A DNA stretch of 33,538 nt. It comes from an uncultured Collinsella sp. GTDB lineage: Bacteria; Actinomycetota; Coriobacteriia; Coriobacteriales; Coriobacteriaceae. Location: positions 1-33,538 of the forward strand of contig UQHK01000021.1 in NCBI GenBank assembly GCA_900540855.1, in the 5' to 3' direction. The notes beneath the pieces are model-generated. The model saw nothing but the letters and a program-made list of their open reading frames with translations, ran no database searches and was not told the DNA's origin. Both the position numbers and the translations under genes were made by a program. The stretch's first letter is position 1. Each line of letters begins with the position of its first letter. Positions 1 through 6,265 of this stretch are shown here, in pieces.

Positions 1-36
1 CCGAGACGGTCCCGGGCTGACAATTTCGACTGTAAT

Positions 37-83
37 GGACGTTCTTAAACGACTAGTCATTCAAGAGCGTCCCTAACGACTAC
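37..83. repeat. Dispersed intergenic repeat, copy A
   Basis: The core TCTTAAACGACTAGTCATT (43-61) recurs at 3706-3724 with 18 of 19 bases identical. It lies in the loop of an imperfect inverted repeat: GGACGTTCTT (37-46) faces AAGAGCGTCC (63-72), paired throughout if one G-T wobble is allowed. Both copies are followed by CGACTA a short way downstream. The two copies flank the PTS operon and its DUF956 gene. The function is unknown; it could be a small mobile-type palindromic repeat or a transcript-end structure of the gene lying before the window. Confidence 0.6.
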
Positions 84-124
84 TTTGCTAGAGCATATTT
101 CTTACCATTAGTCAAGCACCATCT

Positions 125-294
125 GTTTAAACGAAATAGCCTCAACCCGAGCACATTTGTGTCTGTTTAAAACCGGCAATAATGAACAGCGTGCTCAATT
201 CGGTCATGTAAATAGATCAGCTATCAATCCTCAGCAGCAAATCAGCCAAAATACTGGAATGTAATCAGCTTGTAACAAAACTAGACGTTTAAAC
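125..294. promoter_or_regulatory. Three GTTTAAAC-type sites upstream of the PTS operon
   Basis: The palindrome GTTTAAAC occurs at 125-132 and 287-294, with a near copy GTTTAAAA at 165-172. The first two share the longer context TCTGTTTAAA and are exactly 40 nt apart. The stretch 1-395 holds no credible gene and is much richer in A and T than the coding DNA around it, as expected of a regulatory region. Binding of a PTS regulator is inferred from position only; no regulator gene for it is visible in the window. Confidence 0.4.
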
Positions 295-345
295 AAATAA
301 TGCTACCTTTTGCAGTTTTTCAAACAATTCTGCTGTATTTGCAGC

Positions 346-351
346 TATACT
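346..351 (+). promoter_or_regulatory. Putative -10 box for the PTS operon
   Basis: TATACT lies about 45 nt before the first PTS start codon, which fits a short leader. No good -35 hexamer is found 16-18 nt upstream, so activation by a regulator is plausible. I saw no sigma-54 type -24/-12 pair, which mannose-family PTS operons of Firmicutes often use. Confidence 0.4.
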
Positions 352-398
352 CCATAACTGTCGTGTAGGAATTACGTAGACAAAAAGGAGGTTATGTG

Positions 399-1388
399 AT
401 GGTAAGTATTGTTCTTGCTAGCCATGGTGACTTGGCGGCTGGAATCAAGCAGACGGGCTCGATGGTCTTTGGCGATCAGCCGTCTGTAGCCGTGGTCTCG
501 CTCGAGCCGAGCATGGGCCCCGACGACTTCCGAGCCAAGGTCGAGGAGGCAATCGCTTCCTTCGAGGACCAGGAGCAGGTGCTCTTCCTCGTTGATCTGT
601 GGGGCGGCACGCCCTTCAACCAGATCAGCGGTCTCATCGAGGGCCATGATTCCTGGGCTATCGTCACCGGTGTCAACCTGCCTATGCTCATCGAGGCATA
701 TTCGCAGCGCTTTGACGCAAAGAACACTGCACATGCGATCGCAAAACATCTCGTGACTGAGGCTAAGGCCGGCGTGCGCGTCAAGCCCGAGTCTCTGGAG
801 CCCGAGGAGAAGAAGCCGGCTGCGGCCGCCGCTGCTCCTGCGGGTGCCATTCCTCCGGGAACGGTGATCGGCGACGGGCACATCAAGATCGCCCACGTCC
901 GTATCGACACGCGTCTGCTGCATGGTCAGGTGGCCACCACGTGGACCAAGCAGATCAACCCCAACCGCATCATCGTGGTCTCCGACGGCGTTGCTCACGA
1001 CGAGCTCCGCAAGACCATGATCGAGCAGGCTGCCCCTCCGGGAGTCCACGCCAATGTCGTGCCCATCAAGAAGATGGCCGAGGTCGTCAAGGACACGCGC
1101 TTTGGCGACACCAAGGCGATGCTGCTGTTCGAGAACCCGCAGGATCTGCTCAGGGCCATCGAGGCCGGCGTCGACATCAAGGAAGCCAACATCGGTTCCA
1201 TGGCCCACTCCAAGGGCAAGGTCGTCGTCACTAACGCTGTCGCTATGGGCGATGACGACGTCAAGACCATCGAGGCTCTCAAGGCCAAGGGCGTCAAGTT
1301 CGAGGTCCGAAAGGTTCCTTCGGATTCCTCCGAGGATCTCGACGCCATGTTGAAGAAAGCTAAGGCCGAACTGGCCGCTCAAGCATAG
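399..1388 (+). CDS. manX: Mannose-family PTS sugar transporter, EIIAB fusion
   Basis: Cytoplasmic phosphocarrier that takes phosphate from HPr on its IIA domain and passes it to the IIB domain, which phosphorylates the sugar during uptake through IIC/IID. The IIA domain (about 1-125) carries the phospho-histidine in ASHGD (His9). An Ala/Pro linker (about 131-158) leads to the IIB domain (about 161-329), with its phospho-histidine in RLLHGQ (His175). At 329 residues it matches E. coli ManX (IIAB). The start is ATG 399, 7 nt after an AAGGAGG ribosome site; the GTG at 396 is too close. It is the first gene of a three-gene operon, followed by IIC after 18 nt. Family and fusion are clear. The substrate (mannose, glucose, fructose, N-acetyl-hexosamine or other) cannot be read from the sequence. 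Confidence 0.93.
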   Translation: MVSIVLASHGDLAAGIKQTGSMVFGDQPSVAVVSLEPSMGPDDFRAKVEEAIASFEDQEQVLFLVDLWGGTPFNQISGLIEGHDSWAIVTGVNLPMLIEAYSQRFDAKNTAHAIAKHLVTEAKAGVRVKPESLEPEEKKPAAAAAAPAGAIPPGTVIGDGHIKIAHVRIDTRLLHGQVATTWTKQINPNRIIVVSDGVAHDELRKTMIEQAAPPGVHANVVPIKKMAEVVKDTRFGDTKAMLLFENPQDLLRAIEAGVDIKEANIGSMAHSKGKVVVTNAVAMGDDDVKTIEALKAKGVKFEVRKVPSDSSEDLDAMLKKAKAELAAQA

Positions 1389-1406
1389 TAAAGGAGGGTC
1401 CGATAC

Positions 1407-2225
1407 ATGTCTGCAATCACTATTCTGCTTGTTGCGATTGTCGCGTTGCTTGCCGGTATGGAAGGCATTCTGGATGAGTTCCAGTTCCATCAGCCGCTCG
1501 TGGCATGCACGCTTATCGGTCTCGTAACCGGTCACCTTCAGGAGGGCATCCTCCTGGGCGGTTCGCTCCAGATGATGGCCCTTGGCTGGGCTAACGTCGG
1601 CGCCGCCGTCGCGCCTGACGCCGCTCTGGCCTCGGTCGCTTCTTCGATCATCATGGTGCTCGCCCTCAACGGTGGCGCCACCGATTCAGCCAAGGCCGTT
1701 ACCGCCGCCATCGCCGTCGCCGTCCCGCTGTCGGTCGCTGGTCTGTTCCTGACCATGATCTGCCGTACCCTGGCTACCGCTATGGTTCACGGCATGGACG
1801 CCTGCGCCGAGAAGGGCGACTTCGCCGGCATCGAGCGTTGGCAGTACGCCGGCATCCTCATGCAGGGTGTTCGTATCGCCATCCCGGCAGTACTTCTGTG
1901 CATCATCCCGGCCGAGGCTGTTACCAACGCGCTTAACGCTATGCCCGATTGGCTGTCCGGCGGCATGGCTGTCGGCGGCGGCATGGTCGCTTCCGTCGGT
2001 TACGCCATGGTCATCAACATGATGGCCACCAAGGAGACCTGGCCGTTCTTCATCCTCGGCTTTGTCCTTGCTGCCATCCCTCAGCTCACGCTGATCGCCC
2101 TTGGCCTCATCGGCATCTCCCTTGCCCTCATCTACCTTGGCCTTAAGGATCTGGCCAAGCAGGGTGGCGGCATGGGCGGTGGCTCCGGCGACCCGCTCGG
2201 CGACATTCTGAACGATTACGAGTAG
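1407..2225 (+). CDS. manY: Mannose-family PTS, EIIC membrane subunit
   Basis: Integral membrane subunit that, with IID, forms the sugar channel of a mannose-family (PTS-EII-Man) transporter. The 272-residue protein is hydrophobic throughout, with several membrane segments. Family-like stretches include the N-terminal AGMEGILDEFQFHQPL and a glycine-rich, Asn/Met-rich region near 185-205. Its length matches ManY of E. coli. A strong AAAGGAGGG ribosome site lies 9 nt before the ATG. It sits between the IIAB and IID genes, with 18 and 16 nt gaps, so it is co-transcribed with both. The glycine-rich C-terminal tail (about 250-265) is probably a flexible cytoplasmic end. Confidence 0.93.
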   Translation: MSAITILLVAIVALLAGMEGILDEFQFHQPLVACTLIGLVTGHLQEGILLGGSLQMMALGWANVGAAVAPDAALASVASSIIMVLALNGGATDSAKAVTAAIAVAVPLSVAGLFLTMICRTLATAMVHGMDACAEKGDFAGIERWQYAGILMQGVRIAIPAVLLCIIPAEAVTNALNAMPDWLSGGMAVGGGMVASVGYAMVINMMATKETWPFFILGFVLAAIPQLTLIALGLIGISLALIYLGLKDLAKQGGGMGGGSGDPLGDILNDYE

Positions 2226-2241
2226 GAGGGGAGTGATACAT

Positions 2242-3162
2242 ATGGCAGAGAACAAGATTCAGCTCACCAAGGCTGACCGTAAGAAGGTTTGCTTCCGTCA
2301 TCAGTTCCTTCAGGGCTCGTGGAACTACGAGCGTATGCAGAACGGCGGCTGGTGCTTCGCAATGATCCCTGCGATCAAGAAGCTCTACACCAGCAAGGAT
2401 GACCAGATTGCCGCTCTTAAGCGCCACCTGGAGTTCTATAACACCCACCCCTATGTTTCCGCCCCCGTCATTGGCGTTACCCTCGCCCTCGAGGAGGAGC
2501 GCGCCAACGGTGCTCCGATTGACGACGTCGCCATTCAGGGCGTCAAGGTCGGTATGATGGGCCCGCTCGCCGGCGTCGGCGACCCCGCCTTCTGGTTCAC
2601 CCTTCGCCCGATTCTGGGCGCACTGGGCGCTTCCCTGGCCCTGTCCGGCAGCATCGCCGGTCCGCTGCTGTTCTTCTTCGCGTGGAACATCATCCGTTAC
2701 GCCTTCCTGTGGTACACGCAGGAGTTTGGCTACAAGGTCGGCTCCTCCATCGCCAAGGACCTCTCCGGCGGTCTGATGGGCAAGGTCACCGAGGGTGCTT
2801 CCATCCTGGGTATGTTCATCATCGGCGCCCTGGTCGAGCGCTGGGTGTCCATCTCCTTCACCCCGGTCGTCTCCAAGGTCACGCAGTCTGCTGGCGCCTA
2901 TATCGACTGGGCCAACCTGCCCGCCGGTTCTGAGGGCATCAAGCAGGCGCTGTCGATGTACAGCTCTGTCGGTGCCACCGCACTCGACCCGGTGAAGGTC
3001 ACCACGCTTCAGGCCAACCTCGATCAGCTCATCCCCGGCCTTGCCGCCGTGTGCCTGACCCTTCTGGTCTGCAAGCTCCTCAAGAAGAAGGTCAGCCCGA
3101 TCGTCATCATCCTGGCTCTCTTCGCCATCGGCATCATCGGTCGCGTCTGCGGCTTCATGTAA
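2242..3162 (+). CDS. manZ: Mannose-family PTS, EIID membrane subunit
   Basis: Partner of IIC in the membrane complex; mannose-family systems are the PTS family that has a IID subunit. The 306-residue protein begins with the amphipathic family segment (RHQFLQGSWNYERMQNGGW, about 19-37). It continues with the conserved region about GVKVGMMGPLAGVGDPAFW (about 97-115) and several membrane helices, ending in a hydrophobic C-terminal helix. The start is ATG 2242 after a TAGGAGGGGA ribosome site; the in-frame GTG at 2233 sits on top of that site. The operon probably ends here, at the hairpin at 3219-3254. Confidence 0.93.
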   Translation: MAENKIQLTKADRKKVCFRHQFLQGSWNYERMQNGGWCFAMIPAIKKLYTSKDDQIAALKRHLEFYNTHPYVSAPVIGVTLALEEERANGAPIDDVAIQGVKVGMMGPLAGVGDPAFWFTLRPILGALGASLALSGSIAGPLLFFFAWNIIRYAFLWYTQEFGYKVGSSIAKDLSGGLMGKVTEGASILGMFIIGALVERWVSISFTPVVSKVTQSAGAYIDWANLPAGSEGIKQALSMYSSVGATALDPVKVTTLQANLDQLIPGLAAVCLTLLVCKLLKKKVSPIVIILALFAIGIIGRVCGFM

Positions 3163-3212
3163 GCACGCTTCGGCTTAAGACCGAGAGTTGCTAGGCAAGG
3201 GCTTTTGAGCCA

Positions 3213-3242
3213 TTGAAACGGACCGCACCCGGTGGGTACACT
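3213..3242 (+). promoter_or_regulatory. Putative promoter for the DUF956 gene, inside the PTS terminator
   Basis: TTGAAA (3213-3218) and TACACT (3237-3242) are 18 nt apart, a good sigma-70 type pair. Transcription would start near 3249, inside the right arm of the terminator stem. An mRNA from this promoter would lack the left arm and would not form the hairpin. The TACACT hexamer recurs as a candidate -10 box elsewhere in the window. Confidence 0.5.
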
Positions 3243-3263
3243 GGATGCGGTCCGATTGTTTTT
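3219..3263 (+). terminator. Rho-independent terminator of the PTS operon
   Basis: CGGACCGCA (3219-3227) pairs perfectly with TGCGGTCCG (3246-3254). A CACCC/GGGT pair is possible inside the loop, and ATTGTTTTTA follows. It is placed 57 nt after the IID stop codon. It would reduce read-through from the PTS genes into the DUF956 gene. Confidence 0.75.
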
Positions 3264-3282
3264 ATTGGAGGGCGAGGCGCGT

Positions 3283-3681
3283 ATGGCGCAATCTCAGAAC
3301 AGCACGGTCGATCTGGCAACGCCGGCAACCTGCCTGATGGGGCTTACCAGTCACGGTAACGTGATGGTGGGCAATAAGGCGTTTGAGTACTATAACGAGC
3401 GTAATCCCGAGGATTATATCCAAATCCCGTGGGACGAGGTCGACTATATTGCCGCCGAGGTTTTGCGCGGCACCAAGAAGATTACGCGTTTTGCCATCTT
3501 TACCAAAGAGAATGGCCACTTTACGTTTTCGACGCGCAATGACAAGGAAACGCTTCGCGCGGTGCGTAAGTACATTGACGAGGACAAGCTCGTTCGTTCG
3601 CCCGACTTTATCGATGTGACGGCCAAGGGCGCCAAGAGCATCCCCTCCGTCATCAAGAACCTTTTCCACAAAGGCAACTAG
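3283..3681 (+). CDS. DUF956 family protein (mannose PTS companion)
   Basis: A 132-residue soluble protein of the DUF956 family, which is regularly encoded beside mannose-family PTS genes and has been called ManO in lactic acid bacteria. Its biochemical role is not settled; regulation of the PTS is the usual suggestion. Recognisable segments are ATCLMGLTSHGNVMVGNKAF (about 12-31), IPWDEVDYIAAEV (about 44-56) and the C-terminal SIPSVIKNLF (about 119-128). The start is ATG 3283 after TTGGAGG; the upstream in-frame GTG falls inside the terminator hairpin. It probably has its own promoter as well as receiving read-through. The family call rests on recognition and context. Confidence 0.85.
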   Translation: MAQSQNSTVDLATPATCLMGLTSHGNVMVGNKAFEYYNERNPEDYIQIPWDEVDYIAAEVLRGTKKITRFAIFTKENGHFTFSTRNDKETLRAVRKYIDEDKLVRSPDFIDVTAKGAKSIPSVIKNLFHKGN

Positions 3682-3689
3682 TCGTTGGG

Positions 3690-3745
3690 TAGTCGTCTGC
3701 GACACTCTTAAACGACCAGTCATTAAAGGACGTCGCAGACGACTA
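3690..3745. repeat. Dispersed intergenic repeat, copy B, within a perfect 14-bp inverted repeat
   Basis: TAGTCGTCTGCGAC (3690-3703) is the exact reverse complement of GTCGCAGACGACTA (3732-3745). The loop holds TCTTAAACGACCAGTCATT (3706-3724), which is copy B of the repeat at 43-61. It starts 8 nt after the DUF956 stop codon. It may end that transcript, although no T-tract follows, or be a palindromic mobile-type repeat. Confidence 0.65.
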
Positions 3746-3790
3746 TCTCGAAGAGCGGCTATGCGCTGCATGGTAGTGGCGCAAATCTGC

Positions 3791-3796
3791 TACACT
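3791..3796 (+). promoter_or_regulatory. Putative -10 box for tRNA-Arg
   Basis: TACACT lies 10 nt before the first base of the tRNA, which fits a start just upstream of the mature 5' end. No clear -35 hexamer is visible. Confidence 0.45.
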
Positions 3797-3806
3797 AGTA
3801 CAACAT

Positions 3807-3882
3807 GCCTCCGTAGCTCAGGGGATAGAGCACCGCTCTCCTAAAGCGGGTGTCGACGGTTCGAATCCGCCCGGGGGCACCA
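3807..3882 (+). tRNA. tRNA-Arg (anticodon CCU, reads AGG)
   Basis: A full 76-nt cloverleaf. The acceptor arms are GCCTCCG and CGGGGGC, with one wobble pair. The D arm is GCTC/GAGC. The anticodon stem CCGCT/AGCGG carries the loop CTCCTAA (anticodon CCT). The variable region is GTGTC, the T arm is GACGG-TTCGAAT-CCGCC with one A-C mismatch, and the encoded end is ACCA. The AGG codon is rare in GC-rich actinobacteria, so this is a minor tRNA. tRNA-Arg(CCU) genes are common integration targets, in keeping with the debris that follows. Confidence 0.95.
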
Positions 3883-3925
3883 GAAGATTATGACGGCGTC
3901 GCGAGAGCGGCGCCGTTTCTGGTTT
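3879..3925 (+). terminator. Terminator of tRNA-Arg
   Basis: ACGGCGTCGC (3893-3902) pairs with GCGGCGCCGT (3907-3916) over a GAGA loop, with one wobble. An outer stem is possible between ACCAGA at the tRNA 3' end (3879-3884) and TCTGGT (3918-3923). A short T-rich tail follows. Confidence 0.7.
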
Positions 3926-3926
3926 G

Positions 3927-3971
3927 TGGGAGCTGACGGCGGATTCGGACCGCCGACACCTGCGTCACCAA
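3927..3971 (-). pseudogene. 3' half of a tRNA (tRNA-Thr-like, GGU anticodon loop) on the minus strand
   Basis: On the minus strand, 3971 to 3927 reads as tRNA parts in order: anticodon loop TTGGTGA, 3' anticodon stem CGCAG, variable region GTGTC, T arm GGCGG-TCCGAAT-CCGCC, acceptor strand GTCAGCT, then C-CCA. The T loop differs from the standard TTCGAAT by one base. Nothing upstream pairs with CGCAG or GTCAGCT, so the 5' half is absent. It resembles tRNA-Arg at 3807 in the variable and T regions but has a different acceptor, so it is not a simple inverted copy. A scar of tRNA-targeted integration or a decayed tRNA are the likely explanations. Confidence 0.55.
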
Positions 3972-3990
3972 TTTTCCCGCGGGGGGAGTT

Positions 3991-4015
3991 TTCGAATCCG
4001 CCCGGGGGCACCAGA
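3991..4015 (+). repeat. Second copy of the tRNA-Arg 3' end (att-like direct repeat)
   Basis: These 25 nt are identical to 3860-3884, running from the T loop of tRNA-Arg through ACCA into the first two flanking bases. The copies are 131 nt apart. The rest of the tRNA is not repeated. A T-loop-to-CCA duplicate is typical of an attachment site left by an integrated element; a decayed tandem tRNA gene is the alternative. Confidence 0.7.
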
Positions 4016-4061
4016 GATTTGCCGAGCCCGGTACCACCACGGTGCCGGGCTCTTCTGGTTT
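4010..4061 (+). terminator. Hairpin after the duplicated tRNA tail
   Basis: GAGCCCGGTACC (4024-4035) pairs with GGTGCCGGGCTC (4041-4052), with one mismatch or wobble. As after the intact tRNA, ACCAGA (4010-4015) can pair with TCTGGT (4054-4059), and TTCTGGTTT follows. The arrangement tail, hairpin, TTCTGGTTT is thus repeated although the hairpin sequences differ. Confidence 0.65.
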
Positions 4062-4093
4062 AAAGGTATGCCGTGGTTTTCGCTACTTCAGAT

Positions 4094-4131
4094 GAAGAAA
4101 GCGCCCATTTGCAGGGGGAGCAAACGGGCGC
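4094..4131 (-). terminator. Terminator of the kinase / cell-wall operon
   Basis: Read on the minus strand, GCGCCCGTTTGC and GCAAATGGGCGC (4131-4101, 11 of 12 pairs) flank a TCCCCCT loop and are followed by TTTCTTC. It lies about 50 nt after the pknB stop codon, so it would end the operon that starts near 14316. Confidence 0.75.
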
Positions 4132-4183
4132 AATTGAGCGAATGTATTTGCGTCAGCAGCCGCTGTGGGCAACGTCTTGATGA

Positions 4184-6133
4184 CTAGTTGGTCGTACCGG
4201 AATCGTCGCCTGAATCAGTACCAGAGCCAGAAATCGAAACCGTCAACGTGATCGTGTTGTCGGTGGACTGCTTACCGGTGGGGGAGACGCCCGTAACGGT
4301 GGCGTTTTCGTTGCCGCTCACGGGGTTGCCGTTCTGGTCGCAGAACGCGATGTTGTAGAAACCGGCGTTGTTGAGCGCGGTAACGGCGGCGGAAATGCTC
4401 TTGCCGTATAGGTTGCCCGGGACGGAGGCCTTGCCGGACTTCTTGGCAATGACGACGGTAATCGTGGCGCCGGGCTTCTGCTTGCCGCTGGGGTTCCAGC
4501 TGATCACGGTGCCCTCGGTAACCGAGTCGTTCTCCTGGTAGCTCACGTCGACGCCAAAACCTGCCATATCGAGGGCGTTGCGCGCCTGGGCCTCGGTCAT
4601 GTCGGTCAGGTCGGGGACGGACGTGGTATCCGGGCCGCTCGAGACCTTATACGAGATGGTCGTGCCCTTCTCGACTTCCTTACCGGCTTCGGTGCCCTGC
4701 TCAAAGACCTGGCCCTCATCGGCCTCGTTGGCCTCCTCGGAGGCGTTGCCCTTCAGGCCAACGCTTGCCAGCGCGGCTTCTGCCTGGTCCTTGGTCAGGC
4801 CGACAAGCTTGGGAACCTCAACCTTCTCGGAGGGCTTGGGGCCCTTGGAGATCACCAGGTTCACCTTGGTGCCCTTGGCCTTCTTGGTGTGGCCGTTGGG
4901 CGTTTGCTCGGCGACCTTGCCTTCGTCGACATCGTCGTTGTAGCTTTGGTCGATGGTGCCGACCTCGAGGCCGGCTTCCTTGATCTGCTCGACGGCAGTC
5001 TGCTGGTCCTTGCCCAGTACATCGGGAACGGTGACCTGCTCGCCGCCAAAGAGTCCTGTGGCAAATGCCACCACGATGCCGATGACGGCAACGGCTGCCA
5101 CCACGGCGGCGATGATCTTGTTCTTGTTGGATTTGGGCTTTTCGACCTCGTAGGAGCCGGTGGAGCCCGAAACCGAGCTACGGGCGGTATTCTGGCCGCT
5201 CACGCCCGAGACGGGACGCACCATGGCGCGCGTCTGATCGGAAAGCTCGCGAGTCTTGGTGGCGCCCAGCTCGCCGGGGGCACCGATGATGCGCGTGGGC
5301 TCCGAGATGTTGACGGCACGGCCCGACAGGTAGCTGTTGAGCACCTGACGAAGCTCTTCGGCGGTCTGGAAGCGGTTTGCCGGGTCCTTCTCCATGCACT
5401 TGAGGATGATGCGCTCAAGGTCGGCGTCGACACCGGAGTTGATCTGGCTCGGTGGAATAGGCAGCTCGTTGACCTGCTTGAGTGCGACCGAGATAGCGTC
5501 GTCACCGTCAAAGGGAACGCGGCCGGTGGCGCACTCATACATCACGACGCCCAGCGAGTAGATATCCGAGGTGGGGCCGAGGTCCTGACCACGGGTCTGC
5601 TCGGGGCTGACGTAGTGGGCGGTTCCCAGCACGTTGTTGTCTTGCGTGAGGTGGCTGTTCTTGGCGCGCGCGATGCCAAAGTCCATCACCTTGATGTTGC
5701 CGTCGGGCAGCACCATGATGTTCTGCGGCTTAATGTCGCGGTGGATGATCTCATGCTTGTGAGCGACCGAAAGCGCGGAGCTGATCTGCGAGCCGATCTG
5801 GGCGACCTTCTTGGGGTCGAGGGCGCCGTGGCTCTTGATGCCGCTCTTAAGGTCGGTACCGCGCAGGTACTCCATGACGATGTAATAGGTGTCGCCGTCC
5901 TTGCCCCAATCGTAGACGCCCACGATATAGGGGGAGGAGAGACCGGCTGCTGCCTGGGCCTCCTGCTTAAAGCGTGCGGCGAAGGTTGCGTCGCCAGCAT
6001 ACTGCGGCAGCATGATCTTGACGGCAACCGTGCGGTCGAGGACCTGGTCCTGTGCACGGTAGACGGTCGCCATGCCGCCTGTCCCCACCTTATCCTTGAG
6101 GAGGTATCTTCCCCCGAGGACCCTCTGTTCCAT
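4184..6133 (-). CDS. pknB: PASTA-domain Ser/Thr protein kinase PknB
   Basis: Membrane kinase of the PknB/Stk1 type that links cell-wall precursors or muropeptides to control of growth and division. The cytoplasmic kinase domain (about 10-270) is complete: glycine loop GTGGMATVY from residue 17, Lys39, HRDIKPQN with catalytic Asp133, and DFG at 151-153. A basic juxtamembrane stretch leads to one membrane helix (about 338-360). Four extracellular PASTA repeats follow (about 365-430, 431-498, 499-563, 564-635), with a Ser/Asp/Gly-rich tail. The start is ATG 6133 after AGGAG; the ATG at 6148 would lie upstream of that site. It is the last gene of the operon, as in mycobacteria. The 132 nt before it (6134-6265) hold no gene and could contain an internal promoter. 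Confidence 0.95.
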   Translation of the reverse strand: MEQRVLGGRYLLKDKVGTGGMATVYRAQDQVLDRTVAVKIMLPQYAGDATFAARFKQEAQAAAGLSSPYIVGVYDWGKDGDTYYIVMEYLRGTDLKSGIKSHGALDPKKVAQIGSQISSALSVAHKHEIIHRDIKPQNIMVLPDGNIKVMDFGIARAKNSHLTQDNNVLGTAHYVSPEQTRGQDLGPTSDIYSLGVVMYECATGRVPFDGDDAISVALKQVNELPIPPSQINSGVDADLERIILKCMEKDPANRFQTAEELRQVLNSYLSGRAVNISEPTRIIGAPGELGATKTRELSDQTRAMVRPVSGVSGQNTARSSVSGSTGSYEVEKPKSNKNKIIAAVVAAVAVIGIVVAFATGLFGGEQVTVPDVLGKDQQTAVEQIKEAGLEVGTIDQSYNDDVDEGKVAEQTPNGHTKKAKGTKVNLVISKGPKPSEKVEVPKLVGLTKDQAEAALASVGLKGNASEEANEADEGQVFEQGTEAGKEVEKGTTISYKVSSGPDTTSVPDLTDMTEAQARNALDMAGFGVDVSYQENDSVTEGTVISWNPSGKQKPGATITVVIAKKSGKASVPGNLYGKSISAAVTALNNAGFYNIAFCDQNGNPVSGNENATVTGVSPTGKQSTDNTITLTVSISGSGTDSGDDSGTTN

Positions 6134-6265
6134 TCCTGCTCCTAACATAACTATTCGCTCAACGATGTGTGTAGTACCTACGATGTGGCCGCTGGGGCCG
6201 TGTGGCGCGTTGCCGCTAACTCTTCGGTCGCGGCGCGCCTCGGGTGTCCGATTCGATCATGGGCA

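Noticed and set aside
1..395. Sigma-54 type promoter for the PTS operon
   Set aside because: No TGGCAC-N5-TTGCT-like pair was found, and actinobacteria do not normally carry sigma-54.
3924..4187. An 87-codon frame in the tRNA debris region
   Set aside because: It runs through tRNA fragments and two terminator hairpins and has no ribosome site or protein-like sequence.
4889..6145. A 418-codon open frame opposite pknB
   Set aside because: It mirrors the conserved kinase and PASTA coding frame, with a composition typical of antisense frames. The same reasoning applies to the frames at 372-1535, 13183-14256 and 28068-29510.
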